This document shows positions 32,905-40,926 of a DNA stretch of 64,000 nucleotides, in pieces. Numbering within the stretch: the first letter of the stretch is position 1; every line of letters begins with the position of its first letter. Made by a program: the position numbers and the translations under genes. Source of the stretch: Nitrobacter vulgaris (GTDB lineage: Bacteria; Pseudomonadota; Alphaproteobacteria; Rhizobiales; Xanthobacteraceae); NCBI RefSeq assembly GCF_031453995.1, contig NZ_JAVDPZ010000009.1, forward strand, positions 74,415 to 138,414. Direction: 5' to 3'. The notes under the pieces are model-generated. The model saw only the letters and a program-made list of their open reading frames with translations. It ran no database searches and was not told where the DNA came from.

Positions 32905-33225
32905 TTAGTCAGTTTTGGCGCCGGCGCCGTTGCTGTTGATCCGCTGCTTCAGAATAGCCGACGGCTTGAAGACCATCACGCGACGCGGAGAGATCGGCAC
33001 CTCGGTGCCGGTCTTGGGATTGCGGCCGATACGCTGGCCTTTCTTGCGCACCATGAACGATCCAAAGGATGACAACTTCACCGTCTCGCCCTTCTCCAGG
33101 CAGTCGGTGATCTCCTTGAGAACGAGTTCGACAAACGCAGACGACTCGGTGCGAGACAGTCCTACTTTTTTGTAGACTGCTTCGCAGAGGTCGACGCGCG
33201 TGACTGTTTTTCCGGTTTCGGTCAT
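32905..33225 (-). CDS. ihfA: integration host factor subunit alpha
   Basis: A 106-residue HU-family protein that with IHF-beta bends DNA in recombination, replication and transcription. Core features: TVTRVDLCEAVYKKVGLSRT, GETVKLSSFGSFMVRKKGQR, IGRNPKTGTEVPISPRRVMV, FKPSAILKQRIN, with the intercalating Pro in RNPKTG. The ATG at 33225 starts the family sequence; the frame begins nine codons earlier. It lies between merR and fabH. It could serve the integrases of the nearby island, an inference. Confidence 0.93.
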   Translation of the reverse strand: MTETGKTVTRVDLCEAVYKKVGLSRTESSAFVELVLKEITDCLEKGETVKLSSFGSFMVRKKGQRIGRNPKTGTEVPISPRRVMVFKPSAILKQRINSNGAGAKTD

Positions 33226-33354
33226 CGCCTGCCCCAAGCTCCCGGCGAACAATTTGCAACTGAAATTAAGAGTTTAACGGCCCAGGGTCAACCTATCACA
33301 TGATGCTTTCGCATGATAGATGACAGCATTTGGGCGACGGCTTTGATTCAAGTC

Positions 33355-34332
33355 TTACCATCGCACGAGGGCCGAGCCCCAGGTAAAGCCTCCGCCCATC
33401 GCCTCGAGCAAGACCAGATCGCCGCTTTTGATGCGTCCGTCTGCGACCGCGACCGACAATGCCAGCGGAATAGATGCAGCGGAGGTGTTGCCGTGGCGAT
33501 CGACGGTCAGGACGACTTTTTCCGGCGCGATATGCAGCTTATGAGCTGACGCATCGATGATTCGCTTGTTGGCCTGATGTGGAACGAACCAGTTGATATC
33601 GTCCGCGCTCGTGCCGGACGCATTGAATGCATCGACAATGACGTCTGTAATCATGCCGACGGCATGCTTGAACACCTCACGGCCCTCCATCCGCAGATAG
33701 CCCACGGTCCGGGTCGAGGATGGTCCGCCATCGACATAAAGTTTTGATTGATGGCGGCCGTCCGAGCGCAGATGTGTCGTCAGAATACCGCGATCCGAGG
33801 GCTTGCCCGGCTGCTCCTGAGCTTCCAGCACGACCGCGCCGGCCCCGTCGCCGAACAGAACGCAGGTCCCGCGATCGGTCCAATCCAGAATTCGCGAGAA
33901 AGTTTCCGCGCCGATCACCAGCGCGCGCTTGAACGCGCCAGAACGAAGGAAATTGTCGGCGGTGGCCAACGCAAACACGAACCCGGAACAGACGGCCTGA
34001 AGATCGAAGGCGGCACCGTGAGTAATGCCGAGCCCGTTCTGAACCGCGACCGCCGTCGCCGGAAACGTATGGTCCGGCGTCGACGTCGCCAGCACGATCA
34101 GGTCGATCGACTGCGCATCGATGCCGGCATGAGCCAGCGCAGCATTCGCCGCATGGATGGCGAGATGTGACGTGAACTCCCCTTCCGCGGCAATGTGGCG
34201 CTCTCGAATACCGGTCCGCTGGACGATCCACTCGTCCGAGGTATCAACCTTGGTGGCCAGTTCAGCATTGGTCAGCACCCTTTGCGGCAGATAGGAGCCG
34301 CAGCCGAGCACGACCGAACGTATCGCAGTCAA
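33355..34332 (-). CDS. fabH: beta-ketoacyl-ACP synthase III
   Basis: A 325-residue enzyme that starts fatty-acid synthesis by joining acetyl-CoA (or another acyl-CoA) to malonyl-ACP. The N-terminus is typical (VVLGCGSYLPQRVLTNAELA, DEWIVQRTGIRERHIA). The catalytic Cys lies in FDLQAVCSGFVFAL, the His in FVPHQANKRIID and the Asn in RHGNTSAASIPLAL. Its ATG overlaps the plsX stop by four bases. Length is standard for the family. Confidence 0.95.
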   Translation of the reverse strand: MTAIRSVVLGCGSYLPQRVLTNAELATKVDTSDEWIVQRTGIRERHIAAEGEFTSHLAIHAANAALAHAGIDAQSIDLIVLATSTPDHTFPATAVAVQNGLGITHGAAFDLQAVCSGFVFALATADNFLRSGAFKRALVIGAETFSRILDWTDRGTCVLFGDGAGAVVLEAQEQPGKPSDRGILTTHLRSDGRHQSKLYVDGGPSSTRTVGYLRMEGREVFKHAVGMITDVIVDAFNASGTSADDINWFVPHQANKRIIDASAHKLHIAPEKVVLTVDRHGNTSAASIPLALSVAVADGRIKSGDLVLLEAMGGGFTWGSALVRW

Positions 34333-35390
34333 GAGATAGCCTCCTGCACTGCCGACGCCGAAGCAAGGGTGTGGCCGTGGCGGTTGAGCGTTTGATTGAT
34401 CTTGGTCAGGAGATCGTAACGAACCATCTCATAGCCAACGTCGACCGCGTAAGCAAAGCCCTCGGCGTCGGTTCCACCATGACTCTTGACCACGATTCCG
34501 TTAAGTCCGAGGAACACGCCGCCATTGGATCTGTTCGGATCCAGCTTTTCCTTGAGCGCCTTGAACGCGCCCCGGGCCAGAAGATAGCCGAGCTTTGAAG
34601 CCCATGTTCGCGACAGAGCCGCCCGCAGGAATTCGCTGATCTGCCGCGCCGTTCCTTCGGCAGCCTTCAGCGCGATATTGCCGCTGAAACCCTCCGTCAC
34701 GATAACGTCCGCCGCCCCCTTGCCGATCCCGTCGCCTTCAACAAAGCCGATGAATTCGAGCTGCGGCAGTTCCATTGCCCGCAGCAGTTCCGCAGCTTCC
34801 CGAATCTCCTCCCCGCCCTTAATTTCCTCGACGCCGATATTGAGGAGGCCGACCGTCGGCCGCTCCAGGTCGAATAGAACACGCGCCATGGCGCTGCCCA
34901 TGATCGCAAGCGTCGTCAGATGGTGCGCATCGCCTCCGATCGTGGCGCCGAGATCAAGCACCACGGAATCGCCGCGCATGGTTGGCCATGTCGCCGCGAT
35001 CGCGGGGCGATCGATGCCGGGCAGCGTCCGCAGATTGAATCGCGCCATCGCCATCAACGCGCCAGTATTGCCGGCGGACACCGCAACGTCGGCGTCGCCT
35101 TTCTTCACCGCATCGATCGCAAGCCACATCGAGGAGGTCTTGCGGCCGCGACGCAGCGCCTGGCTCGGCTTTTCGTGCATGCCGACGGCGACATCGGTGT
35201 GGATGACCCGGGATATCGCCCTCACCGCAGGGTACGCAGCGAGTTGCGCTTCGATCAGAGCGTTGTCGCCGTAAAGCAGAAACTCGGTGTCGGCATGACG
35301 GTTCAGGAAAATCGCAGCGCCCGGAATGACCACCGATGCGCCGATGTCGCCCCCCATGGCGTCAAGCGCGATTCGAACCTTTTTCGGCAT
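34329..35390 (-). CDS. plsX: phosphate acyltransferase PlsX
   Basis: A 353-residue enzyme that converts acyl-ACP to acyl-phosphate, the donor for the first glycerol-3-phosphate acylation in phospholipid synthesis. Family features: IALDAMGGDIGASVVIPGAA, ALRRGRKTSSMWLAIDAVKK, DADVAVSAGNTGALMA, WPTMRGDSVVLDLGATIGGD, VDGIGKGAADVIVTEGFSGN-like segment and GGVFLGLNGIVVKSHGGTDA. It is coupled to fabH by ATGA overlap. rpmF, often next door in other bacteria, is not between it and the DUF177 gene. Confidence 0.95.
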   Translation of the reverse strand: MPKKVRIALDAMGGDIGASVVIPGAAIFLNRHADTEFLLYGDNALIEAQLAAYPAVRAISRVIHTDVAVGMHEKPSQALRRGRKTSSMWLAIDAVKKGDADVAVSAGNTGALMAMARFNLRTLPGIDRPAIAATWPTMRGDSVVLDLGATIGGDAHHLTTLAIMGSAMARVLFDLERPTVGLLNIGVEEIKGGEEIREAAELLRAMELPQLEFIGFVEGDGIGKGAADVIVTEGFSGNIALKAAEGTARQISEFLRAALSRTWASKLGYLLARGAFKALKEKLDPNRSNGGVFLGLNGIVVKSHGGTDAEGFAYAVDVGYEMVRYDLLTKINQTLNRHGHTLASASAVQEAIS

Positions 35391-35632
35391 GGAAGTCCCG
35401 GAAACCCTGATCTTTTGAAGTCTTGAGACGCGCGGCCAAACACGGACGGCAGTGCGCGGTGCTTTATCCGGCGCGGTCGCGACAATAACGTGTCCCCGCC
35501 TCGATACAATATCCGAACCCCCCGATTCCTGTAGTTTTGCAAGTTAAAACGAGACATCAGGAATTAAATAAAACTACTTATTTTCAATGCTGTTGCTTTG
35601 ATTTTCCATAAATTACATCCAGAATTCCGTCC

Positions 35633-36220
35633 TTAATCGCGCGCCGGTTTCTTCTTGCCGGGCGGGCTCGGATCGATTTTCAGCTTCTTCAGAGCAGCGA
35701 AGGGATGATCCTCAGGATCCGCCGCGCTCGCAGGCGCGACGAAAACGGCATCGGATTTCCGCGGATACGGATCGATTCCCAGAAACAAGACGTCGGTCGC
35801 GAGGCGCCCGAGGTCAATGACACCATTGATAATGGGTTCGGGGGAATCCGGAATCTCCCTGATACCGTCGTCATCATTGACGGGCGCGGCGAACTCGCGA
35901 ACCTGACTTTCCGGCACAAAGATGAGGTCGACCTCCTCGACGATATCGTTCTCAATCGGATCGAGCGACACCACGCAGGTCTGTCCGACACGCGCCGATA
36001 CCCTGCCCTGCACATGTACGCTGTCGTCGCGCCCCGGAGTCAGATCGAACGATGCCCGGGCAAACTCGATGTCGCGCAAGCCAGCAGTCTTCGCCAATGC
36101 CATACGCACATTCTGATCGGCCTCGATATCACGATGAAGGCCGGTTTCCGGAATCTGCGCAACCGCGATCCGCGAGCTCCAGGGATTTGGAGCCATATCC
36201 GACCTGTCCTTGGCGATCAT
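35633..36220 (-). CDS. DUF177 (YceD-like) protein
   Basis: A 195-residue protein of the DUF177 family, linked to 23S rRNA / ribosome biogenesis in other bacteria. Features: NPWSSRIAVAQIPETGLHRD, ARASFDLTPGRDDSVHVQGR, VSARVGQTCVVSLDPIENDI, GRLATDVLFLGIDPYPRKSD, and the HPFAALKKLK end. I start at the ATG at 36220, since the longer frame runs into the upstream chaperone gene; an ATG eight codons later is also possible. Length fits. The gap of 240 bp to plsX is large for the cluster. Confidence 0.8.
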   Translation of the reverse strand: MIAKDRSDMAPNPWSSRIAVAQIPETGLHRDIEADQNVRMALAKTAGLRDIEFARASFDLTPGRDDSVHVQGRVSARVGQTCVVSLDPIENDIVEEVDLIFVPESQVREFAAPVNDDDGIREIPDSPEPIINGVIDLGRLATDVLFLGIDPYPRKSDAVFVAPASAADPEDHPFAALKKLKIDPSPPGKKKPARD

Positions 36221-36230
36221 GCCTGCTCTT

Positions 36231-36770
36231 TCATTTCCGTTGTGCGAGGTCCGGAAATTGCAAGTCTCCCGTCGACGTCGCGTAATCACCACAAGCGAGC
36301 GCGGCGATCGCGTCCGCCGTATAGGCGGCAAGCCGTCGCGCGCTTTCGATGTTTCCGCCACTATAGATATTCTTGTCGAGCGCCAGCGCCAGCAGCTCGG
36401 GGCCCTCGGCCAGGGCTCGATCGTAGGCGGCCGAGCGACCATAAAAGGCTTCTCCGAAGGCTTGCATGCGCTTCGGAACGCTTAGATCGCCAACGCCCAT
36501 CTCGCGCAGGTTGGCGTCCATGTCACTGCAGAAATGATCGAACAGGGCCTGCCGAAGAGCCTCGTCAGGCCCCGACCTCAGTTGCCGAAGGACCATCCAC
36601 AAATGCAGCAGAACCAGATCGAAGCGGCCATTCACGGAGTCCGGTACTCCATACGCCTGATAAAACAAGGGCTCTCGCGCTTGCGCCACGATCGTGCCAT
36701 AGATCGCTTCAATGGTGCGCCGCGACGGCGCGGGGAACTGTTTTTTGAAGCGATTGAACGGCCAGCGCAT
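36231..36770 (-). CDS. ubiquinol-cytochrome c chaperone (CBP3/UQCC1 family)
   Basis: A 179-residue protein of the family that helps assemble cytochrome bc1. Features: IEAIYGTIVAQAREPLFYQA, YGVPDSVNGRFDLVLLHLWM, ALFDHFCSDMDANLREMGVG, DLSVPKRMQAFGEAFYGRSA. The ATG at 36770 begins MRWPFNRFKK; the frame is open 14 codons upstream. It lies 10 bp before the DUF177 gene and is probably co-transcribed with it. It diverges from the plus-strand lipoprotein gene. Confidence 0.82.
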   Translation of the reverse strand: MRWPFNRFKKQFPAPSRRTIEAIYGTIVAQAREPLFYQAYGVPDSVNGRFDLVLLHLWMVLRQLRSGPDEALRQALFDHFCSDMDANLREMGVGDLSVPKRMQAFGEAFYGRSAAYDRALAEGPELLALALDKNIYSGGNIESARRLAAYTADAIAALACGDYATSTGDLQFPDLAQRK

Positions 36771-36875
36771 GTGGGTACCGAAAGACTGCCCGCAGGGGGT
36801 CCGTTGTTGCAATCAGGGACCGTTGCCGGGTACGTCAACCGCGCGCGCGATGCAAGAGGATGAGGTCGTCCCGGA

Positions 36876-37349
36876 ATGACAATGTCAGTCCCGAAGAAAG
36901 CACCCGGATACGCCGCGACGCGACGGCCTCGTCTGCGCGCGACGCTCGCTGCCACGCTGGTGTGCGCGGTCATGGCCGGCTGCACCGGCGAGACCTTTCA
37001 GAAGGGCTATATCCTCCCCCCCGGCGCGCTCGAGCAAATCCAAATCGGTGCAAGCCAGGATCAGGTGCTGATCGTCATGGGAACCCCATCCACGGTCGCG
37101 ACGCTGAACGGCGAGGTGTTTTATTACATCTCGCAGCGCGCCGAGCGGAAGGTCGCCTTCATGCAACAGAGCGTCATCGATCAGCGCGTGATCGCGATCT
37201 ATTTCGACAAGAACCGCCAGGTGACCCGGCTTGCCAATTACGGACTGAAGGACGGCAAGATCTTCGACTTCATCAGCCGCACCACGCCAACATCGGGCCA
37301 GGAAATCAGCTACCTCGCGCCGCTGTTTAAGCTGCTGAGCGCGAAGTAG
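36876..37349 (+). CDS. bamE: BamE/SmpA-type outer-membrane lipoprotein
   Basis: A 157-residue lipoprotein of the outer-membrane protein assembly machine. The signal peptide ends in a lipobox (VCAVMAGC) at residues 29-36. The SmpA/OmlA domain follows: KGYILPPGALEQIQIGASQD, QVLIVMGTPSTVATLNGEVF, YYISQRAERKVAFM, VIAIYFDKNRQVTRLANYGL, DGKIFDFISRTTPTSGQEIS. A second in-frame ATG two codons on could be the start. Divergent from the chaperone/DUF177 pair. Confidence 0.88.
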   Translation: MTMSVPKKAPGYAATRRPRLRATLAATLVCAVMAGCTGETFQKGYILPPGALEQIQIGASQDQVLIVMGTPSTVATLNGEVFYYISQRAERKVAFMQQSVIDQRVIAIYFDKNRQVTRLANYGLKDGKIFDFISRTTPTSGQEISYLAPLFKLLSAK

Positions 37350-37394
37350 CGCATCCTTAATTAATTCGGACCACGTCCGCTCCAGTATCTGCCG

Positions 37395-38822
37395 TCACCG
37401 CCGGCCCATGATGTCACCATCCACCGACTTGATGGTCGGCGGATTCCATACGCCGGTCAACGCCTCCGATTTCGGCGCATAGAGACGCATGGTGAGGTTG
37501 AACGGGCCTTTAGGCGCAGGCAGCCAGTTGGCTTCGTGATCGCTGCCGGGATTTGCGTTCTGGATGTAGAGCGTCAGCGACCCGTCGGCGTCGCGCTTGA
37601 ACGGCATCCAGCTGCTCACCGCAAAACGATTAACCGGATTCGCAACCTGGAATCCTTCGTTATCGTACAGGGTGACTGACCAGAATGCGTCGACCGGCGG
37701 CACCGCGTCTTTGGCGAAGTGGATGGTGTACTTGTTTGCACCGTCGAGCGGCTTGCCGTTTTCATCGCCAACGCTGAGCGGATAGATCGCATCTTCCGGC
37801 AGATTGGCACCAAGTCCAGCCTGAGCCACGATTGCACGCTTCAGATAATAAGTCCCGTAGACACCCATCGTATCAGTATTCATGGACCAGTGGTTTGCTA
37901 CGCGCGCCAATGTCGGGAGCTTCCATGCCATCAGCTTTAGACCCTGTGTCGGCGCGTCTTCGATGGCTTTGCGTGTGGTTGCATCAACTTTGGTAATATC
38001 GAAGCTCTTGCCCGGTTCGAGGCCGATCCGCTTCATGCGCGCGATGATCGGTTCATCGGTGATGTGCGGCGGGTTGGCTTTGAGCAGTTCGGCTGCATAC
38101 GCAAAGAACTTATCGCCCGCCATCGTATCAACCTGCGCCTTCGGCGGAGTCTTGACATCGACGCTGGGGTCAATGGTTTGCGTAACGGCGACCGGGGGCT
38201 TGCCCCATCCCGATAGCGGCGTGATCCTGTAACCCTTCTGCACGTCGTGGACTGAGGCATAATCGGCGGGACCATCCGTCCTGGTGCGGCCGATTATCCA
38301 GACATGGGGCGTCGGCGCATTGATGCGCGTGACGCCTTCCGGCACGCTCCCATTCCAGCCCGGAGGCGCAACCAGGAAATTGGCCGCCTTGGTGCCTGTC
38401 GTGCGCGATCCTGGCGACGCAAACACATCGGTCCACATGTCGAGCATCGGCAGCAGGTAGTAGCGGCCGCCGGTATCCGGAACCGAAACGATCATGGGCT
38501 CGCTGGTTAGGTCCAGCCAGGCGCTCGAGTACAACGTGTCAAAGTTGGGTCGCACCACTGCCCTCATATCCGCAGTGGGGTAGGCTTGGATATTATCGAA
38601 AGTGTTGGGAGGACCGCCGATACCTCCGGTCTTCGGATCGGAATTGTTGAGCTGCTTGCGCGTCACGTCCATCGTCACGAGCGGATAGAAGTAGACATAC
38701 GCCTCCGTAGCGATAGCGTGTGCCTCCTCCGCGGAAATCGATTGGGCAGCGCTTGGGGCCAATGTCGAGACCATGAGAGTTAAACCCGACAATACCGCAG
38801 CAAGCGACGATAGACACTTCAT
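37395..38822 (-). CDS. secreted DUF1254/DUF1214 protein
   Basis: A 475-residue exported protein. The signal peptide is VLSGLTLMVSTLAPSAAQ (residues 9-27). The DUF1254 part has AIATEAYVYFYPLVTMDVTR, NNSDPKTGGIGGPPNTFDNI, VRPNFDTLYSSAWLDLTSEP, and DTGGRYYLLPMLDMWTDVF; the DUF1214 part ends with WSVTLYDNEGFQVANPVNRF and ANWLPAPKGPFNLTMRLYAP. The function of the family is unknown. The ATG at 38822 follows a strong AGGAGGA. A complete two-domain member. Confidence 0.88.
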   Translation of the reverse strand: MKCLSSLAAVLSGLTLMVSTLAPSAAQSISAEEAHAIATEAYVYFYPLVTMDVTRKQLNNSDPKTGGIGGPPNTFDNIQAYPTADMRAVVRPNFDTLYSSAWLDLTSEPMIVSVPDTGGRYYLLPMLDMWTDVFASPGSRTTGTKAANFLVAPPGWNGSVPEGVTRINAPTPHVWIIGRTRTDGPADYASVHDVQKGYRITPLSGWGKPPVAVTQTIDPSVDVKTPPKAQVDTMAGDKFFAYAAELLKANPPHITDEPIIARMKRIGLEPGKSFDITKVDATTRKAIEDAPTQGLKLMAWKLPTLARVANHWSMNTDTMGVYGTYYLKRAIVAQAGLGANLPEDAIYPLSVGDENGKPLDGANKYTIHFAKDAVPPVDAFWSVTLYDNEGFQVANPVNRFAVSSWMPFKRDADGSLTLYIQNANPGSDHEANWLPAPKGPFNLTMRLYAPKSEALTGVWNPPTIKSVDGDIMGRR

Positions 38823-39026
38823 GGAGCTCCTCCTCAATATCCCAGGACGGCGACGGATGGCGTGGCCAGACAATCAGCGACCGCAGCGTTTTGATTGATC
38901 TGGATCAAAGAAGTCCGCTATGGGTCATTTTCGACGGTATCGGCGAGGGTTGTGGAAATGGTTGACGTCCGCTTTGCCCTGAAAGCAACCAGGCCGGCGT
39001 TAGGCGGAAGCGTTGAGCGAGATTAT

Positions 39027-40559
39027 TCACAACGGAATATTGTCATGCTTCTTCATGGGCGCGTCGACGTGCTTGTCACGCAGCATCGCCAGCGCGCGAG
39101 CGATGCGCTTGCGGGTCGAGTGCGGCATGATGACGTCGTCGATGTAGCCTCGCTCGGCGGCGATAAACGGCGACAGGAATCGATCCTCGTACTCCTTCGT
39201 GCGCGCGGCGATCTTCTCCGCGTCGCCGATATCGCCGCGGAAGATGATCTCAACCGCGCCCTTGGCGCCCATCACCGCGATCTGAGCGGTCGGCCAGGCG
39301 TAGTTCACGTCGGCGCCGATCTCTTTTGATGCCATCACGTCGAACGCGCCGCCGTAGGCCTTTCGCGTGATGACTGTGACGAGCGGCACCGTACATTGCG
39401 AATAGGCGAACAAGAGCTTCGCGCCGTGCTTGATCAGCCCGCCGTATTCCTGCGCGGTGCCCGGCAAAAAGCCCGGCACGTCCACGAAGGTCACGATCGG
39501 AATATTGAAGGCATCGCAAAAGCGAACAAAGCGCGCGGCCTTGCGTGACGCATCCGAGTCGAGCACGCCGGCCAGCACCATCGGCTGGTTGGCGACGAAG
39601 CCCACCGTGCGCCCGGCAATGCGGCCGAATCCGGTGACGATGTTTTTCGCGAACGTTTCCGCGATCTCGAAGAAATCGCCCTCGTCCACGACCTTCAGGA
39701 TCAGTTCCTTGATATCGTAAGGCTTATTGGGATTGTCCGGCACCAGCGTATTGAGCGAGTCGTCAGTGCGCTCGATATCATCGAAACTCGGCCATTCCGG
39801 AACACCGTCGGTGTTGTTGCTCGGCAGGAAATCGATCAGGCGTCGCATCTGCAAGAGCGCCTCGACATCGTTTTCGAACGCGCCATCGGCAATCGACGAC
39901 TTGGTGGCATGCACGCTGGCGCCGCCGAGTTCTTCCGCGGACACCACCTCATTGGTGACTGTCTTCACCACATCGGGGCCAGTGACGAACATGTAACTCG
40001 TGTTCTTCACCATGAAGATGAAGTCGGTCATGGCAGGCGAATAGACATCGCCGCCCGCGCACGGCCCCATGATGACGCTGATCTGCGGGATCACTCCCGA
40101 GGCCTGCACATTGCGGCGAAAGACATAGGAGTAACCGGCCAGCGCTGCGACGCCCTCCTGAATGCGCGCGCCACCGGCATCATAAAGCCCGATGATCGGT
40201 GCCTTGGCCTTCAATGCCATGTCCTGGATTTTCGTGATCTTCAGCGCATGCGTCTCCGACAGCGAGCCGCCGAATACGGTGAAGTCTTTCGCGAACATGA
40301 AAATCTTGCGGCCATTGACGGTGCCCCATCCGGTCACCACGCCGTCGCCCGGCACTTTCGATTTCTCCATGCCGAATTCGATCGAACGATGCTCGACGAA
40401 CATGTCGAATTCTTCGAACGAGTCTTTGTCGAGCAAAATCTCGATGCGCTCACGAGCCGTCAGCTTACCGCGCTTGTGCTGGGCTTCGATGCGCTTCTCG
40501 CCACCGCCACGCTTTGCGGCCATCCGCCGGGCGTCGAGCGTTTGGAGGATGTCTTTCAT
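39027..40559 (-). CDS. pccB: acyl-CoA (propionyl-CoA) carboxylase beta subunit
   Basis: A 510-residue carboxyltransferase. It transfers CO2 from carboxybiotin to propionyl- or another acyl-CoA. Features: KRGKLTARERIEILLDKDSF, GDGVVTGWGTVNGRKIFMFA, KDFTVFGGSLSETHALKI, GPCAGGDVYSPAMTDFIFMV, VDVPGFLPGTAQEYGGLIKH, RKAYGGAFDVMASKEIGADV, AVMGAKGAVEIIFRGDIGD. Length fits PccB. The biotin-carrying alpha subunit is not in this stretch. Methylmalonyl-CoA pathway function is probable, not proven. Confidence 0.9.
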   Translation of the reverse strand: MKDILQTLDARRMAAKRGGGEKRIEAQHKRGKLTARERIEILLDKDSFEEFDMFVEHRSIEFGMEKSKVPGDGVVTGWGTVNGRKIFMFAKDFTVFGGSLSETHALKITKIQDMALKAKAPIIGLYDAGGARIQEGVAALAGYSYVFRRNVQASGVIPQISVIMGPCAGGDVYSPAMTDFIFMVKNTSYMFVTGPDVVKTVTNEVVSAEELGGASVHATKSSIADGAFENDVEALLQMRRLIDFLPSNNTDGVPEWPSFDDIERTDDSLNTLVPDNPNKPYDIKELILKVVDEGDFFEIAETFAKNIVTGFGRIAGRTVGFVANQPMVLAGVLDSDASRKAARFVRFCDAFNIPIVTFVDVPGFLPGTAQEYGGLIKHGAKLLFAYSQCTVPLVTVITRKAYGGAFDVMASKEIGADVNYAWPTAQIAVMGAKGAVEIIFRGDIGDAEKIAARTKEYEDRFLSPFIAAERGYIDDVIMPHSTRKRIARALAMLRDKHVDAPMKKHDNIPL

Positions 40560-40656
40560 GGCCCTGCCTGGGTCTGGTTCAGTAAACTTGGATTAGACCC
40601 TAACTGCCGTTTTTAAGGCTGTCACCAACAGCGCGGCGCGGAGGCGCCACCACCTA

Positions 40657-40926
40657 TCAAGGCGCGCGCGCCGACATCCGCAGCACGAACACCAATACCT
40701 CCGCAACAGCCTTATACAATTCGGCTGGAATCTCGTCGCCGAGTTCGACATGCGACAGCGCGCCGGCCAGCACTTCGCTTTCCTCGATCGGGATGTCGTT
40801 CTCCTTGGCCACCTCGATGATCTTCGTGCCGAGCGTTCCCCTGCCCTTGGCGACCACACGCGGCGCACCACTGCCTTTGTCATAGTGGAGGGCGATGGCG
40901 ACTTGATCCTTGGTCTCCACACTCAT
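40657..40926 (-). CDS. FlhB C-terminal-like protein
   Basis: An 89-residue protein resembling the cytoplasmic C-terminal domain of FlhB/YscU export switches: VAIALHYDKGSGAPRVVAKG, NDIPIEESEVLAGALSHVEL, GDEIPAELYKAVAEVLVFVL. The self-cleavage Asn-Pro-Thr-His loop of FlhB is absent, as in stand-alone homologues sometimes called FlhX. It overlaps the FliK-like gene by ATGA. It may act in export or hook-length switching. Confidence 0.8.
   Translation of the reverse strand: MSVETKDQVAIALHYDKGSGAPRVVAKGRGTLGTKIIEVAKENDIPIEESEVLAGALSHVELGDEIPAELYKAVAEVLVFVLRMSARAP

Noticed and set aside
35391..35632. rpmF (L32) between DUF177 and plsX
   Set aside because: Many bacteria have it there, but no frame in this gap gives L32-like sequence.
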